A stretch of 64,000 nucleotides of DNA from UBA5239 sp031548025 (lineage in GTDB: Bacteria; Verrucomicrobiota; Lentisphaeria; Victivallales; Victivallaceae), in NCBI GenBank assembly GCA_031548025.1, contig JAVBRM010000111.1, positions 25,106 through 89,105 on the forward strand, written 5' to 3'. A program made the position numbers and the translations under genes. Below are positions 16,377 through 25,724 of this stretch, piece by piece. The notes beneath the pieces were generated by a model. It did no database searches. It was not told the origin of the DNA and saw nothing but the letters and a program-made list of their open reading frames with translations. Each line of letters begins with the position of its first letter. Positions within the stretch are counted from its first letter, which is position 1.

Positions 16377-18641
16377 ATGAACGAAATTTATCTGCAATGC
16401 CGTGTTGGCAGCGGTCTGCTGCTGCTGGATATTGAAACCGAACCCCGGTCAATCCGGATTGCCGACAGCCAGGGAAACACCGTCGAAGCTCCGGTATTGG
16501 GTCGCCGGGGGAAAAACCTGATGCTGGATGCCGCCGCCCTCGAAATCTGGTCGCCGGAGAACCCGGTGCTTTATACTCTGCATGTCGATGATCAGGAGGA
16601 AATCCGGTTCGGGTTCTGTGAACTCGGAACTCAGGGTAACTCTCAGGTTCTGGTCAATGGCAAACCATATTATCTGCGGGGCTACATCCGTGGAATCGTC
16701 GCGCACGACCATCCGAACCTGACCGGCGAAAGCGATTACGAAGCCGCCCGCAAAAGTATTCTGCAAGCGAAAAAATACGGATTCAATCTGGTGCGTTTTC
16801 ACAGTACGATCCCGTCGCCGGAATTCGTTCGGGCCGCGGATGAGCTGGGAATCTTTATTCATGCGGAAATCGGTTTTGCTTATGAATACGATGCCAACGG
16901 CAAGCCGGCCGGGCTGGCGCTGGACAACCGTAATTGGCGCGAAATCATCATGAGATACCGCAACAATCCCTCGGTGATGATTTTCTGTATCGGCAACGAA
17001 ATGCACCAGTCCGGGCGCAAACCGGAAGTGAAACGTCTGTATCAGCAGGGCAAAGAGCTGGCCCCGGGGAAACTGATTATGGATAATTCCGGCTGGGGCG
17101 AGTTCGACCGCGACACCGCCGATATTTATTCGCAGCATATCGCCTACTTTTTCCCGTACAAGAAACACCGTGACATGTTCCTGGGTGACGCCCACTGGCG
17201 CATCAACGGTTCGGTCTACGAGCGCCCGCTGGAGGATGGAAGCGCCCGCCGCCGGGTTAATCCAATCCGACCGGTCCTGGCGCACGAGGCGGTTCACTAC
17301 AACCACATGCCGGATTATGACGCGCTGGCAGCCAAATTCGATGATTTCTGCCGGAAAACCGGGCAGACGCAGATCGAAAAGCCGCGCTTCATGACCGATC
17401 TGCCGGAGCTGATCCGGCGCAAGGGCGCAGCGGAGCGGATGCCGGATTATGTCGCCGCGTCATGCCATTTCAAACGCATGGCGGTGAAGCTGTATCTGGA
17501 GCGCTTGCGGCTCTCGCCGCTGTGCGGTTTCGAGATGCTGCAGTTTGCCGATTGCTTCAAGTATGAAAACAAAAATGGCATTGTTGATTGTTTCGATGAC
17601 GACGCGTATTTCGACGCCGTCTGGATGCGGCAGTTCAATGACTCCTCGGTGCTGTTGCTGGATCTGGCGGAAGAGTGCTGTTGGGCCGGAGAACCGGTCA
17701 AAATGGCTGTCCATCTGTCGCATTTTGCCCAGCCGGACAACAGCCGCGGCACGCTTCGGCTGTTCCTGGATGACAAGGAAATTTATTGCGGCGAAGACAT
17801 CACCACGCTGCCGGGCCTGCAGAAACTTCTCGATCTGGAAGTATCTCCCGAAGCCGGGGCGCATGAGCTCAGTGCCGAATTCATTTCACCGGAATTGAAA
17901 CTGCGCAACCAGTGGAATTTCTGGGTATATCCGCATGTTGAAATGCCATTTGTTCCCGGAGTCACGGTATGCGACCGCCTGACCGACGACGTGTTTGCCA
18001 AGCTCGAAGCAGGCGAAACCGTATTGCTTCATTATCATCGCGACACTCCCGGCAATCAATATTACTGGCCGGGGGCTTTCGACCGCTTCAAACCCTGTAT
18101 CTGGGATCGCGGCACCAACCTCGGCGGGATCATTCGCGCGCCGTGGGTGGAAAATACCCTGTACTCCCATTATTTCGACCTGAACATGTATTCCCTGATC
18201 GAGGAAGCCTACAAGTTGAACCTGGATGATTTCCCGGTCAAGGCGGACGAACTGGTCAGCGGCGTGGACAAAGCGGCCCGTGATCGGATCCGGGGCCTGG
18301 TGTACGGGCTCAAAGGATTCGTCGAAGAACAGACGCTTCGCAACTTCTGCTATCTGCTGGCGCTTCGGGTGGGCCCCGGCAAGCTGATCGTTTCCACCTT
18401 CAATCGGAGTGAATTGCCCGGAGTGGCCAATTTACAGGCGGCGCTGCTGCGCGAATGCGCGGTCATCGAACCCACCGGCAGCATCGGCGTGAACGAACTG
18501 AAAACGTATCTGGAACAAGCCACCGCCCGCGGCCCCATGCCCGAGGACGTCATGACCCGTTTCTGGGAACTCGACACCAAGCTGGTCGAAGACACGCTAT
18601 TCTGGGAAGAAGCCGGAATCGACCTGGCCAAGCTCCATTGA
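16377..18641 (+). CDS. GH2-like glycoside hydrolase
   Basis: 754 residues, cytoplasmic. It starts inside the immunoglobulin-like domain of GH2 (about 20-85; IWSPENPVLYTL) and continues with the TIM barrel: YYLRGYIRG near 99, GFNLVRFHSTIPSPEF near 135, the acid/base motif FCIGNE with E208, and AHEA with E304 as candidate nucleophile. The usual N-terminal jelly-roll sugar-binding domain is missing, which is unusual for GH2 and may reflect a different start or a divergent subfamily. About 440 residues of beta-rich C-terminal domains follow. Last gene of the LacI operon; substrate may be a beta-galactoside, mannoside or glucuronide. Confidence 0.75.
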   Translation: MNEIYLQCRVGSGLLLLDIETEPRSIRIADSQGNTVEAPVLGRRGKNLMLDAAALEIWSPENPVLYTLHVDDQEEIRFGFCELGTQGNSQVLVNGKPYYLRGYIRGIVAHDHPNLTGESDYEAARKSILQAKKYGFNLVRFHSTIPSPEFVRAADELGIFIHAEIGFAYEYDANGKPAGLALDNRNWREIIMRYRNNPSVMIFCIGNEMHQSGRKPEVKRLYQQGKELAPGKLIMDNSGWGEFDRDTADIYSQHIAYFFPYKKHRDMFLGDAHWRINGSVYERPLEDGSARRRVNPIRPVLAHEAVHYNHMPDYDALAAKFDDFCRKTGQTQIEKPRFMTDLPELIRRKGAAERMPDYVAASCHFKRMAVKLYLERLRLSPLCGFEMLQFADCFKYENKNGIVDCFDDDAYFDAVWMRQFNDSSVLLLDLAEECCWAGEPVKMAVHLSHFAQPDNSRGTLRLFLDDKEIYCGEDITTLPGLQKLLDLEVSPEAGAHELSAEFISPELKLRNQWNFWVYPHVEMPFVPGVTVCDRLTDDVFAKLEAGETVLLHYHRDTPGNQYYWPGAFDRFKPCIWDRGTNLGGIIRAPWVENTLYSHYFDLNMYSLIEEAYKLNLDDFPVKADELVSGVDKAARDRIRGLVYGLKGFVEEQTLRNFCYLLALRVGPGKLIVSTFNRSELPGVANLQAALLRECAVIEPTGSIGVNELKTYLEQATARGPMPEDVMTRFWELDTKLVEDTLFWEEAGIDLAKLH

Positions 18642-18649
18642 TGCTTCTT

Positions 18650-21577
18650 CTATCGGGCTGATAATTTGAGAATCAGCCCGATAGCCTGTTCGCGGGTTTG
18701 GTCGGCCAGTTTCTGGTCGTGGCCGTTTTTGATCACAGCCATCGGGGCTTCGTCCAGGAATTTACGGGCCTCGGCGGCGGCTGGATGCTTGGGATTGGCC
18801 GCCAGCACCTCGGCCAGTTTTTTCATATATTTGACGTCGGTCTGACCGATCCGCAGGCACTCCATGCGGATTGAGGACACCGGATGTCCGGTGGAGCTGT
18901 ACAGCACGCCGCCGTAGGTGGTTCCGCGCCAGTTGTTCAACCCGTACTGCGACTGCGCCGAGTCGATCAGTTGATACATGGAAATCATATCCAGATTGTG
19001 GGCCAGGCCAAACCAGGCGTGATTGCGGAAATAACGGTGCAGGTCCAGCCGCATGGTGGTTTGGCATTTATAGAAACACAAGGTTTTATTTTGCTTGCGC
19101 AATTCCGCGATAAAATCCCGGTACTCGGCATGGCCGATGAAGCGCTCGCCCCAGAAATTCCAGGTTTTGACATACGGGACAAGTTTTTCCAGATAAGATA
19201 CCGGGAAGGCCCAGGCGGCGAATACGATTTGCAGATTCATGTCCGGCACGGTTTCATGCATGACCCGGCAGGCGGCCAGCAGTTCATCCTGATCTTTTTC
19301 TTTGGGCTCATCCCAAACTTCGACGTCATAACGCTCCGCCGGTATACCGCATTTGGTCATGGTGTCGCTCAACAGTTTCGTATAATCCCGCAAGGCGCGC
19401 TGCCATTCCGGCGAGTCGGCCTTGAATTGTTTTTTTGCGCGGACATCCCGGAAATTTAGGTAAGCGCTGTAGCAAATGCTGATTCGCATCGTATCGGCGA
19501 TGCCGTATTTGACCGCCCATTCCCGCAATTGAGCGATATCCTCTTCAACTTTGGCCGTGTCCGACGAAGCTATGGAGCCATCCGGGTTGAAAGAGGCGTC
19601 AAATCGCCATGGCGACACCTGGAAAACATGAATCCCGTAATCGACCATCGCCTTGAAAAATTCCTCGTTGGCGGCCCGCTGGAACATGAAAAACGGTACC
19701 GCCGGTTTCTTGTCCAGTTCAAACGGCAACACCTCCAAAGAAAATGGAATGTCCTGAAATTTGCCCTTGATATTTTTCGCCCGGTCGTATTCGGTCAACG
19801 ATTCACCCAGCGGAGTAACCCGGATATTGCCGGAGTAAATTCCCGGTTCGATACCGGCGGTGTTGAAAATCGCCCAAACCAGCCCGGATTCGCGCGGCGG
19901 CACCATCAGTGTTCCCGCAGTATCCATGACCGTGAGCGGGTCAATTCTCAAGCCGTGTTTTTCGCCTTCGCCGTCTTTCACGCGGATGCCCCGCAACAGC
20001 TGGATGCGTTCCGCCGGAAATCCCTTCAAGCCGGGAATTTCTCCGCCTTTTTTGTCCAGCGTATTGATGGAAATGCGGTATTCTTCCACACGTCCGGTCA
20101 GGTTGGTCACAGCCAAAGGCAACGGCTTGAGTTCATTGCCCGCTGCCCGGATCGAGATGCTTGTGGGCGGGTTCAGCAATTCAGCGGGCAGGATCGGAAT
20201 AGTCGGGTCCATGGTCGGAGAAACTTCGGTTACCGCCAATACTCTTTCGCCCAGTTTCGCCAGATTGATCCGCTGCCGAAAGGCCTCGGCGGCAGCCACG
20301 GATAGGCTCAGATCCGTAATCGGCAGGGCCTTCCAGGCTTTGATTTCTTTTTCCAGTTCCGTATTCTGATTTTCGCCCAGCAGTTTGTCCGCTACCCGGT
20401 CGCGCCAGGTTTCCGGCGAACCGAAAATCAAGATACCAAAATTTTTGAGTTCATGAAAATTACCCCGGGCAAATGACCATGAAGACAATTCCTTGGAGGT
20501 TTTCCGCTGGCGGCAGACGTTGAACTTGACCGCCTCGCCGTCGGGCAGGGATTTCCAGCCGATCAGCGAGTACGGGACAGTGGCTTTGACTTCCCAGAAA
20601 TCGTTTCCTTTGGTGATTTCGGCGTTCCATTGATCGTAAAGTTTGACCTCGCCGTTGCCGAATCCCATGTAGCGGCCGCCTCCGGCCGCGACCACCAGTT
20701 GCGTTAAAGCCCGGTCCGGGGTGGTTGAACCGAAAAATATCTCCACCACATCGTCTTGCCAGACCTTGTCTCCGTTCGCGCTGACGGTCGATTGCAGGTT
20801 TTTCATTTCCGGCTCGGAGCATCGTATCGTGATGGTCATGGAATCGTTGCCGGCGGCGACATTGACGGCGGTGTCCGCCTTAACCGGACTTCCGCTCTGG
20901 TAATCGACAAAACCGCTGCCGGCCTGTCCGAACGCCAATACTTTGGATGTCGCCGGAGTGGATTCCACGGCCGGAGTGCCCAATAAATTGGCGTGTTCTT
21001 CGACTTTGATCTTGTCGATCATGACATAACCACCGATTGGAGGGAGGTTGTTATATTTTCCTTCGCCCCACAGACCGATTCCGATCATGGCGGTTTGTGC
21101 GTCCGCTCCGGTCTGGAAACTGCCGGAATAAACCGTCCAGTCATCCTTGGAGACTTTCGTTTTTGTATCGCCTTCCAATTTCAATTTCCGTCGATTTTTC
21201 CAGAAGTCGCTGCCGGTGAACTCGTAGGCGTAGAGAGTTGCCCCGATATCTCCCTTGGCTTCCAGCGAAAACTTGTAAACCGTGTTGGGCTTGACCGCGA
21301 AACCGTGCTTTTTGGGAGCGCCGCCGATCAAAACCAGGGCATAATAGGACTCGGAACCATCCGCTTTTTTGTGATGCTTGACCACATCCAGCCGCAAGCA
21401 TTTATTCCAGGTCAGATCTTCGGTGAATTGGGTCATTTTTATTACGCCGGGGTTGCTGTCAAGCGAACACTCTTCCCTGGCCGGGCGGTCGAATTCAGGA
21501 TTTTTGATCAGGTTTTGAGCTGAGAGTAATCCGCCGCTCAACAGGAGCAAGCCGGCGGCAAAAAGTTTTTTTATCAT
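18650..21577 (-). CDS. Exported GH123-like (DUF4091) glycoside hydrolase with CBM-like domains
   Basis: 975 residues. Signal peptide 1-20 ends at LLSAQ. Residues 21-195 resemble a CBM4/9-type jelly roll (NLIKNPEFDRP start); about 205-385 resemble a CBM9-like domain (WQDDVVEIFFG, ending in FGILIFG). The rest follows the DUF4091/GH123 plan: a beta domain with PPRESGLVWAIFNT and GIYSGNIRV, then a barrel with VPFFMFQRA, VWDEPKEKDQ (D756-E757 as candidate catalytic pair) and a C-terminal GLNNWRGTTYGG stretch. GH123 enzymes cleave beta-N-acetylgalactosaminides using substrate assistance; activity here is inferred. It follows its pseudopilin by 15 bp in a GntR-led operon. Confidence 0.75.
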   Translation of the reverse strand: MIKKLFAAGLLLLSGGLLSAQNLIKNPEFDRPAREECSLDSNPGVIKMTQFTEDLTWNKCLRLDVVKHHKKADGSESYYALVLIGGAPKKHGFAVKPNTVYKFSLEAKGDIGATLYAYEFTGSDFWKNRRKLKLEGDTKTKVSKDDWTVYSGSFQTGADAQTAMIGIGLWGEGKYNNLPPIGGYVMIDKIKVEEHANLLGTPAVESTPATSKVLAFGQAGSGFVDYQSGSPVKADTAVNVAAGNDSMTITIRCSEPEMKNLQSTVSANGDKVWQDDVVEIFFGSTTPDRALTQLVVAAGGGRYMGFGNGEVKLYDQWNAEITKGNDFWEVKATVPYSLIGWKSLPDGEAVKFNVCRQRKTSKELSSWSFARGNFHELKNFGILIFGSPETWRDRVADKLLGENQNTELEKEIKAWKALPITDLSLSVAAAEAFRQRINLAKLGERVLAVTEVSPTMDPTIPILPAELLNPPTSISIRAAGNELKPLPLAVTNLTGRVEEYRISINTLDKKGGEIPGLKGFPAERIQLLRGIRVKDGEGEKHGLRIDPLTVMDTAGTLMVPPRESGLVWAIFNTAGIEPGIYSGNIRVTPLGESLTEYDRAKNIKGKFQDIPFSLEVLPFELDKKPAVPFFMFQRAANEEFFKAMVDYGIHVFQVSPWRFDASFNPDGSIASSDTAKVEEDIAQLREWAVKYGIADTMRISICYSAYLNFRDVRAKKQFKADSPEWQRALRDYTKLLSDTMTKCGIPAERYDVEVWDEPKEKDQDELLAACRVMHETVPDMNLQIVFAAWAFPVSYLEKLVPYVKTWNFWGERFIGHAEYRDFIAELRKQNKTLCFYKCQTTMRLDLHRYFRNHAWFGLAHNLDMISMYQLIDSAQSQYGLNNWRGTTYGGVLYSSTGHPVSSIRMECLRIGQTDVKYMKKLAEVLAANPKHPAAAEARKFLDEAPMAVIKNGHDQKLADQTREQAIGLILKLSAR
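18651..18683. terminator. Convergent hairpin overlapping the GH123-like gene end
   Basis: Perfect 12-bp arms TATCGGGCTGAT and ATCAGCCCGATA with a 9-nt loop, the same 12-9-12 geometry as the hairpin at 8358-8390. It begins within the stop codon of the minus-strand gene (18650-18652), so its arms encode that protein's last residues. There is no clear T-run on either side. Confidence 0.6.
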
Positions 21578-21592
21578 GATATTCCTCTGATT

Positions 21593-22297
21593 TTATGGAT
21601 TACTGGTGGTGAAGACCCCGGATGTCGCATTCCGGGTCGGACGAAAATAATAACTGTTTTTGTAAGTGATTTGCGCGAGCAATATACTGGTTACCGAGCC
21701 GTCGAAACAGGTGAAATTGGCGGAAGCCCCATCGCTGTGACGGGCGCTGATCGGAGCATATTGAGTTGGTTTCAACTGATATGTCGCCGGATATCCGCCG
21801 GAAAAAATCAGTCGTTCATCAGCACTGCTTTTCTGGATGCTGTTGCAAGTGTCGCCATACACGACCGGATTGAAATTCACCCCGTTGGCGGGGACGGAAC
21901 GGAAAGCGTTCCGCACGGTCTGGCGTTTTACTGATGACATGAGATGGGTTGACTTGTAACCGAAAGTTATGTAATTGATACCGTACCCGCCGGAGCTCTG
22001 TGAATCCGCGGGGCATTGAAAGAATTTCCGGTCGTGGATGTATTTCAGGCCGAGATAACCGCCGGTCCAGGTTTCATCGGAGCCGGAGTAGCCGCGCGCC
22101 GCCAAAACCCAGTCGTCGTAATCGGTGGCATACATCTCATAAGCCAGTCCCAGTTGCTTCAAATTGCTCCGGCAATTGATGTCTTTGGCCTTGCTCCGCG
22201 CTTTATTCAGCGACGGCAGCAGCATTGCTGCAAGAATCGCGATGATTGCAATCACGACCAGCAACTCAATCAGTGTGAAAAATTTTCTGTCTGTCAC
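21593..22297 (-). CDS. Pseudopilin, prepilin N-terminus with H-X9-DG-like end (cassette B)
   Basis: 234 residues from a GTG with GGAG 8 bp upstream. A short basic leader MTDRKF precedes FTLIELLVVIAIIAILAAML, with glutamate at +5. The residue at -1 is phenylalanine rather than glycine. A long helix with SNLKQLGLAYEMYATDYDD follows, then a variable beta domain and a C-terminal RHSDGASANFTCFDG motif related to the H-X9-DG signature. Such proteins are minor (pseudo)pilins of type II secretion-like systems, expanded in Planctomycetes and Lentisphaerota. The gene lies between the GntR gene (19 bp) and the exported GH123-like enzyme (15 bp). Confidence 0.88.
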   Translation of the reverse strand: MTDRKFFTLIELLVVIAIIAILAAMLLPSLNKARSKAKDINCRSNLKQLGLAYEMYATDYDDWVLAARGYSGSDETWTGGYLGLKYIHDRKFFQCPADSQSSGGYGINYITFGYKSTHLMSSVKRQTVRNAFRSVPANGVNFNPVVYGDTCNSIQKSSADERLIFSGGYPATYQLKPTQYAPISARHSDGASANFTCFDGSVTSILLAQITYKNSYYFRPTRNATSGVFTTSNP

Positions 22298-22316
22298 TTT
22301 CTATTCTCCTTATATT

Positions 22317-23396
22317 TCAATTGGCCAACCCGGTTTTCCTTATGACCAGATTGGTTGGAATTTGGATGATATGCCGGTGGGGCGTCGGTTCGCCGATCCG
22401 GTCCAGCAGCAACTTGGCCGCAGCTTCCGCCGCCTCGATCCATGGATGATGCACGGTGGTCATTCGCGGCTCTCCGAACGGCCTGTAGCCGTAATCCTCC
22501 AGATTGTCGCAACTGACATATTCATAATCCACGGCGGCCTCCAAACCGGCGGCGTCAAACGCATTCAGCAATATGGCACTGAGGCTGTCGGAGGTGGAAA
22601 AAACCAATTTTCCCCGGAGATGCTTGGCAATTGTTGAGGCCAGCTTGTAGTTGGACATTTCACACCCTGCTTGCCAATCGGCTTCGATTTGTTGAATATT
22701 CTCCTGTCTGGCACCGGCCGACAACAGCATTTCGATAAATTTCCCCGCCCGGAATTGCCCGTTTTTGTGGGGTTCGTAAAACACGATGAATTGACGGTTC
22801 TCCAACTTGCCGAGCCGCCCGATGATATCGCGATACGCCGGCACACAATTCCAGGTTATTTGATCGAACGGACAATCGTCGATATAATCCTTCTGATACA
22901 TTACGATCGGTTTGCCGAAACCAAGGAGAATTTTCTCGGTTTTCGGGTCATGACTGGCCCCCGACAACAGAATTCCGTCAAACTGAGCAAATTTATGTTT
23001 CATGATCTCAGGATTGCTGAGATCGCAATAGGGAATGATCTGCGGCTCCGCATTGTGAGCGCGGAAATAGCTTAATGAATACTCTCCGTAGCAACGCAGT
23101 GACTCGGTACGGAATTTCATTTCGCTGGCCAGCCCCACCGAGAGTTTGCAAGCCGACTGGTTCGAGGCGGATTCGCTGACATAGGAACCGCTGCCCTTCA
23201 CCCGGTACAGCACTCCTTCCTCGACCAGGCGTTCAATCGCGCGATTTGCCGTCAAAGTCGATATCTGATAGTGCTTGGCCAGCTCGCGGGTGGACATAAT
23301 CGGCGTACCGCCGGACAATCTGCGCTCGCTGATTTCGCGTCGCAGGTCGTTGGCGACATCATGTACTCTGATTTTTCTGACTGCTGAAGTTATCAT
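22317..23396 (-). CDS. GntR-family regulator with LacI-like sensor (cassette B)
   Basis: 359 residues from ATG 23396; a GTG at 23408 is an alternative and neither has a clear ribosome site. The winged helix occupies residues 5-75 (STRELAKHYQISTLTANRAI, wing VKGSGSYV), followed by a type-1 binding-protein sensor domain with IPTNLVIR near the end, as in AraR-type repressors. It is the first gene of an operon with a pseudopilin and an exported GH123-like enzyme and has its own promoter. It probably controls this operon in response to a product of that enzyme. Confidence 0.87.
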   Translation of the reverse strand: MITSAVRKIRVHDVANDLRREISERRLSGGTPIMSTRELAKHYQISTLTANRAIERLVEEGVLYRVKGSGSYVSESASNQSACKLSVGLASEMKFRTESLRCYGEYSLSYFRAHNAEPQIIPYCDLSNPEIMKHKFAQFDGILLSGASHDPKTEKILLGFGKPIVMYQKDYIDDCPFDQITWNCVPAYRDIIGRLGKLENRQFIVFYEPHKNGQFRAGKFIEMLLSAGARQENIQQIEADWQAGCEMSNYKLASTIAKHLRGKLVFSTSDSLSAILLNAFDAAGLEAAVDYEYVSCDNLEDYGYRPFGEPRMTTVHHPWIEAAEAAAKLLLDRIGEPTPHRHIIQIPTNLVIRKTGLAN

Positions 23397-23398
23397 AA

Positions 23399-23457
23399 AC
23401 TGTATCACTATTTTGTTGTACTGTATCTATAATAACTTCAGATATTGATTTTGTCAA
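23399..23457 (-). promoter_or_regulatory. Promoter and paired ACTGTATC sites of cassette B
   Basis: Minus strand: -35 TTGACA (23457-23452), 17-bp spacer, -10 TATTAT (23434-23429). Two direct copies of ACTGTATC (plus strand, 23399-23406 and 23420-23427) lie 21 bp apart, two helical turns, over and just after the expected start site. They are a candidate operator for the GntR protein encoded next. Confidence 0.6.
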
Positions 23458-23507
23458 TAGCCTCTCAAGTAAATAATCAAATATTTTACAAGTTGATATC
23501 AACTGTA

Positions 23508-25709
23508 TTACTTGGCGAAGTCTATCCAGGAGACCTGACCGGGGTATACCGGGACGGAAACCGTTTGACCGAATATGGAAAATATCGCCGTGTCTTCATT
23601 GAAATCATGATACCAATTATTGGCTATTACATACAACCGGTACCGGGTTTCATCCAGGCGGTAGATATAATAATTGACATTCGGGCCTTGCACCATGAAG
23701 ATGTCGCGGGGGATCGATTTGATGATCTCATGCAGAGCTGTGTTGATTCGTTCGTAAACTTCGGGATCAGCGGGGAAATCCGTCAGATTGAAGAGAAAGA
23801 CTTTGCCTTGTCCCAGCTGATTTTCGATCAGGAACGGGGCATTCGGCGGCAGTTCCAGGCCGAGGGCTTTGAGTCGGGCCGAGTCGAGGTACGGCGATAG
23901 GATAACCAGATTGCCGCCGTTGATTACAGTATTTTTCAGCTTGTCGAAATCGTCGTCGTTGAGCGTGTGTCGGCCGGTCATGATCAGCAGTTTGTAGCGG
24001 GACAGGATTTCACCGGAAGCCTCAATGGGCAGAATGTCCGCGCCGCCGTAGCGGACGTCGGCGGCGATCTGCAGTTTATTTTCCTGATATGCCTCGACGC
24101 TTTCGTCAAGCGGAACTTTACGGGTGATATCGAAGCAGACTTCCAGAGATTTCCATGAATACAGGGAATTTCCCATCGCCTTGTGAGCCGGCTTGGTAAA
24201 GATATCACCTTTGTAGACGTCGAAGCGCCCCTGCAGATAAGCGATGTCGATCAGTGGTTGGCCCTGTAACTGGTGTTCCGCCGCGAACTTGACCAGATCA
24301 TTCTGATGCCGCCGCAGTTCCGCCAAGTGCTCATCATTGTATTCCAACTGCATGGTTACCCGGTGGTCGAACATGCCGGATTCGGAGTAAATAGTCCGGG
24401 CGCCGCCCAGATACAGCAGAAACTGGCTCAGCCGCCAGAGCCGGCTTCTTCGGACCAGATAACCGGCGGGATCGATCCTGGCTTCCTGTTCGGTCATGCC
24501 CAGACCGCCCCAGGCCTGGCATTCGAAAGAATTGATGGCGCCCCAGGACGATTTGCCATAAGCCCTGGCCGTGCCGCGAGCGGAGGCGATATCGAGCGGG
24601 ATTGTGTTGACACAAAGCTCGAGCGCCGGAAATGCGGTTCCGGTCTGCAAGTGAAAGCGCGAGTAAAAACTCGGGTCCGTATCCCAGATCAAAGCCTTGG
24701 GTTTTATCCGCCGGATATCATTAAATCGTTCAGCAAAGATTTTCTTATATTCAGCCTGAAAACAGGACACGTCATCGTTGCCCGCATTCGCTTCGATCAC
24801 AGCGGCCATTTTTCCATGCTGTTCGTGGGGCCCGAAGCCGAGAAAATTCTCGCCGAGTCTTGCGATAAATCTTTTCAGTTTCTCAATATATTCCTGCTCC
24901 GGGATAGTGGCTTCGTCATTTTTTCCGTAATAACGCAAGGCAACATACAGTCCGGCCTTGACGATGGCATCGGTATCGATGAGATCGAGGTCGATATCGT
25001 GATTGGTTTTGCCGGGGAACATCAGGAAAACCAACAGATTGCCCTGTCCGCTCCTCCTGAAAAGCTCGATGAGATGCGAATAATCCTCGTGTTCCAGGCA
25101 AGTCACTTCATGGCCGCCGACCATATGCCCGAGGTAGGTACCGGGCGGAAGTTTGGCCGTTTCCTGAATTTTTCCGTTGTCCGGGAAAAGAATCTGGACA
25201 TCGCAGATATGATATTTGGTGTTGAGTAAATATTCTTCCGGAAACGGGACGACCGGCTTCAATTTGCGAAAGGGGGTCGTATGATTGCGGATTACCAACT
25301 GATTGTCGCCATTCTTGAGCGCGGAGCTCGGGAACGGAATATCGATGGCCGGCCAGAAGCGCCAGCGCCGGTAATTCCAGAAAGTGACTTTGCCATGATA
25401 AATAACCTGATCGTTCAGGATGACCTCGAACACCCCGATGGTTGCCATATCCCGGCAGGTATTGGCCATTTCCGGCGGAAGATCCCGGTAAATATCCCAC
25501 ATGCCGCGAATCCGGAAAATAGCTTTTTCCGGGGCGGTGCCCGCTTCAAAGACAAAGCTGCCGGATACCTCATTTTTATCCAGTTCGATACATTGCCTGG
25601 AAGCCGAAATATTGACGAAACGCTGCGGTCCGTAAGTTTCCGTACCGTGAAAGCATGAGATATTTCCTCCCCGGAGTTGAGGAGCTTGTATAATAATTTC
25701 TTTCGACAT
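23508..25709 (-). CDS. GH-A-like hydrolase with GH42-type trimerisation domain, uncharacterised family
   Basis: 733 residues, no signal peptide. Not assigned to a named GH family. Visible plan: an N-terminal beta-sandwich to about 170 (WNYRRWRFWPAIDIPFPSS), a probable TIM barrel about 200-500, then a flavodoxin-like segment about 570-670 (YKLLIMTGRHTLNDDD, GGNLVILSPYL) like the trimerisation domain of GH42, then a short beta domain. E296 in FLGFGPHEQHG and E443 in TIYSESGMF sit where acid/base and nucleophile of clan GH-A would be expected. It follows the PL26-like gene by 15 bp and ends the lacI-led operon, so it may process the intracellular product of that enzyme (inference). Confidence 0.55.
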   Translation of the reverse strand: MSKEIIIQAPQLRGGNISCFHGTETYGPQRFVNISASRQCIELDKNEVSGSFVFEAGTAPEKAIFRIRGMWDIYRDLPPEMANTCRDMATIGVFEVILNDQVIYHGKVTFWNYRRWRFWPAIDIPFPSSALKNGDNQLVIRNHTTPFRKLKPVVPFPEEYLLNTKYHICDVQILFPDNGKIQETAKLPPGTYLGHMVGGHEVTCLEHEDYSHLIELFRRSGQGNLLVFLMFPGKTNHDIDLDLIDTDAIVKAGLYVALRYYGKNDEATIPEQEYIEKLKRFIARLGENFLGFGPHEQHGKMAAVIEANAGNDDVSCFQAEYKKIFAERFNDIRRIKPKALIWDTDPSFYSRFHLQTGTAFPALELCVNTIPLDIASARGTARAYGKSSWGAINSFECQAWGGLGMTEQEARIDPAGYLVRRSRLWRLSQFLLYLGGARTIYSESGMFDHRVTMQLEYNDEHLAELRRHQNDLVKFAAEHQLQGQPLIDIAYLQGRFDVYKGDIFTKPAHKAMGNSLYSWKSLEVCFDITRKVPLDESVEAYQENKLQIAADVRYGGADILPIEASGEILSRYKLLIMTGRHTLNDDDFDKLKNTVINGGNLVILSPYLDSARLKALGLELPPNAPFLIENQLGQGKVFLFNLTDFPADPEVYERINTALHEIIKSIPRDIFMVQGPNVNYYIYRLDETRYRLYVIANNWYHDFNEDTAIFSIFGQTVSVPVYPGQVSWIDFAK

Positions 25710-25724
25710 GAATCTATTCCATTG

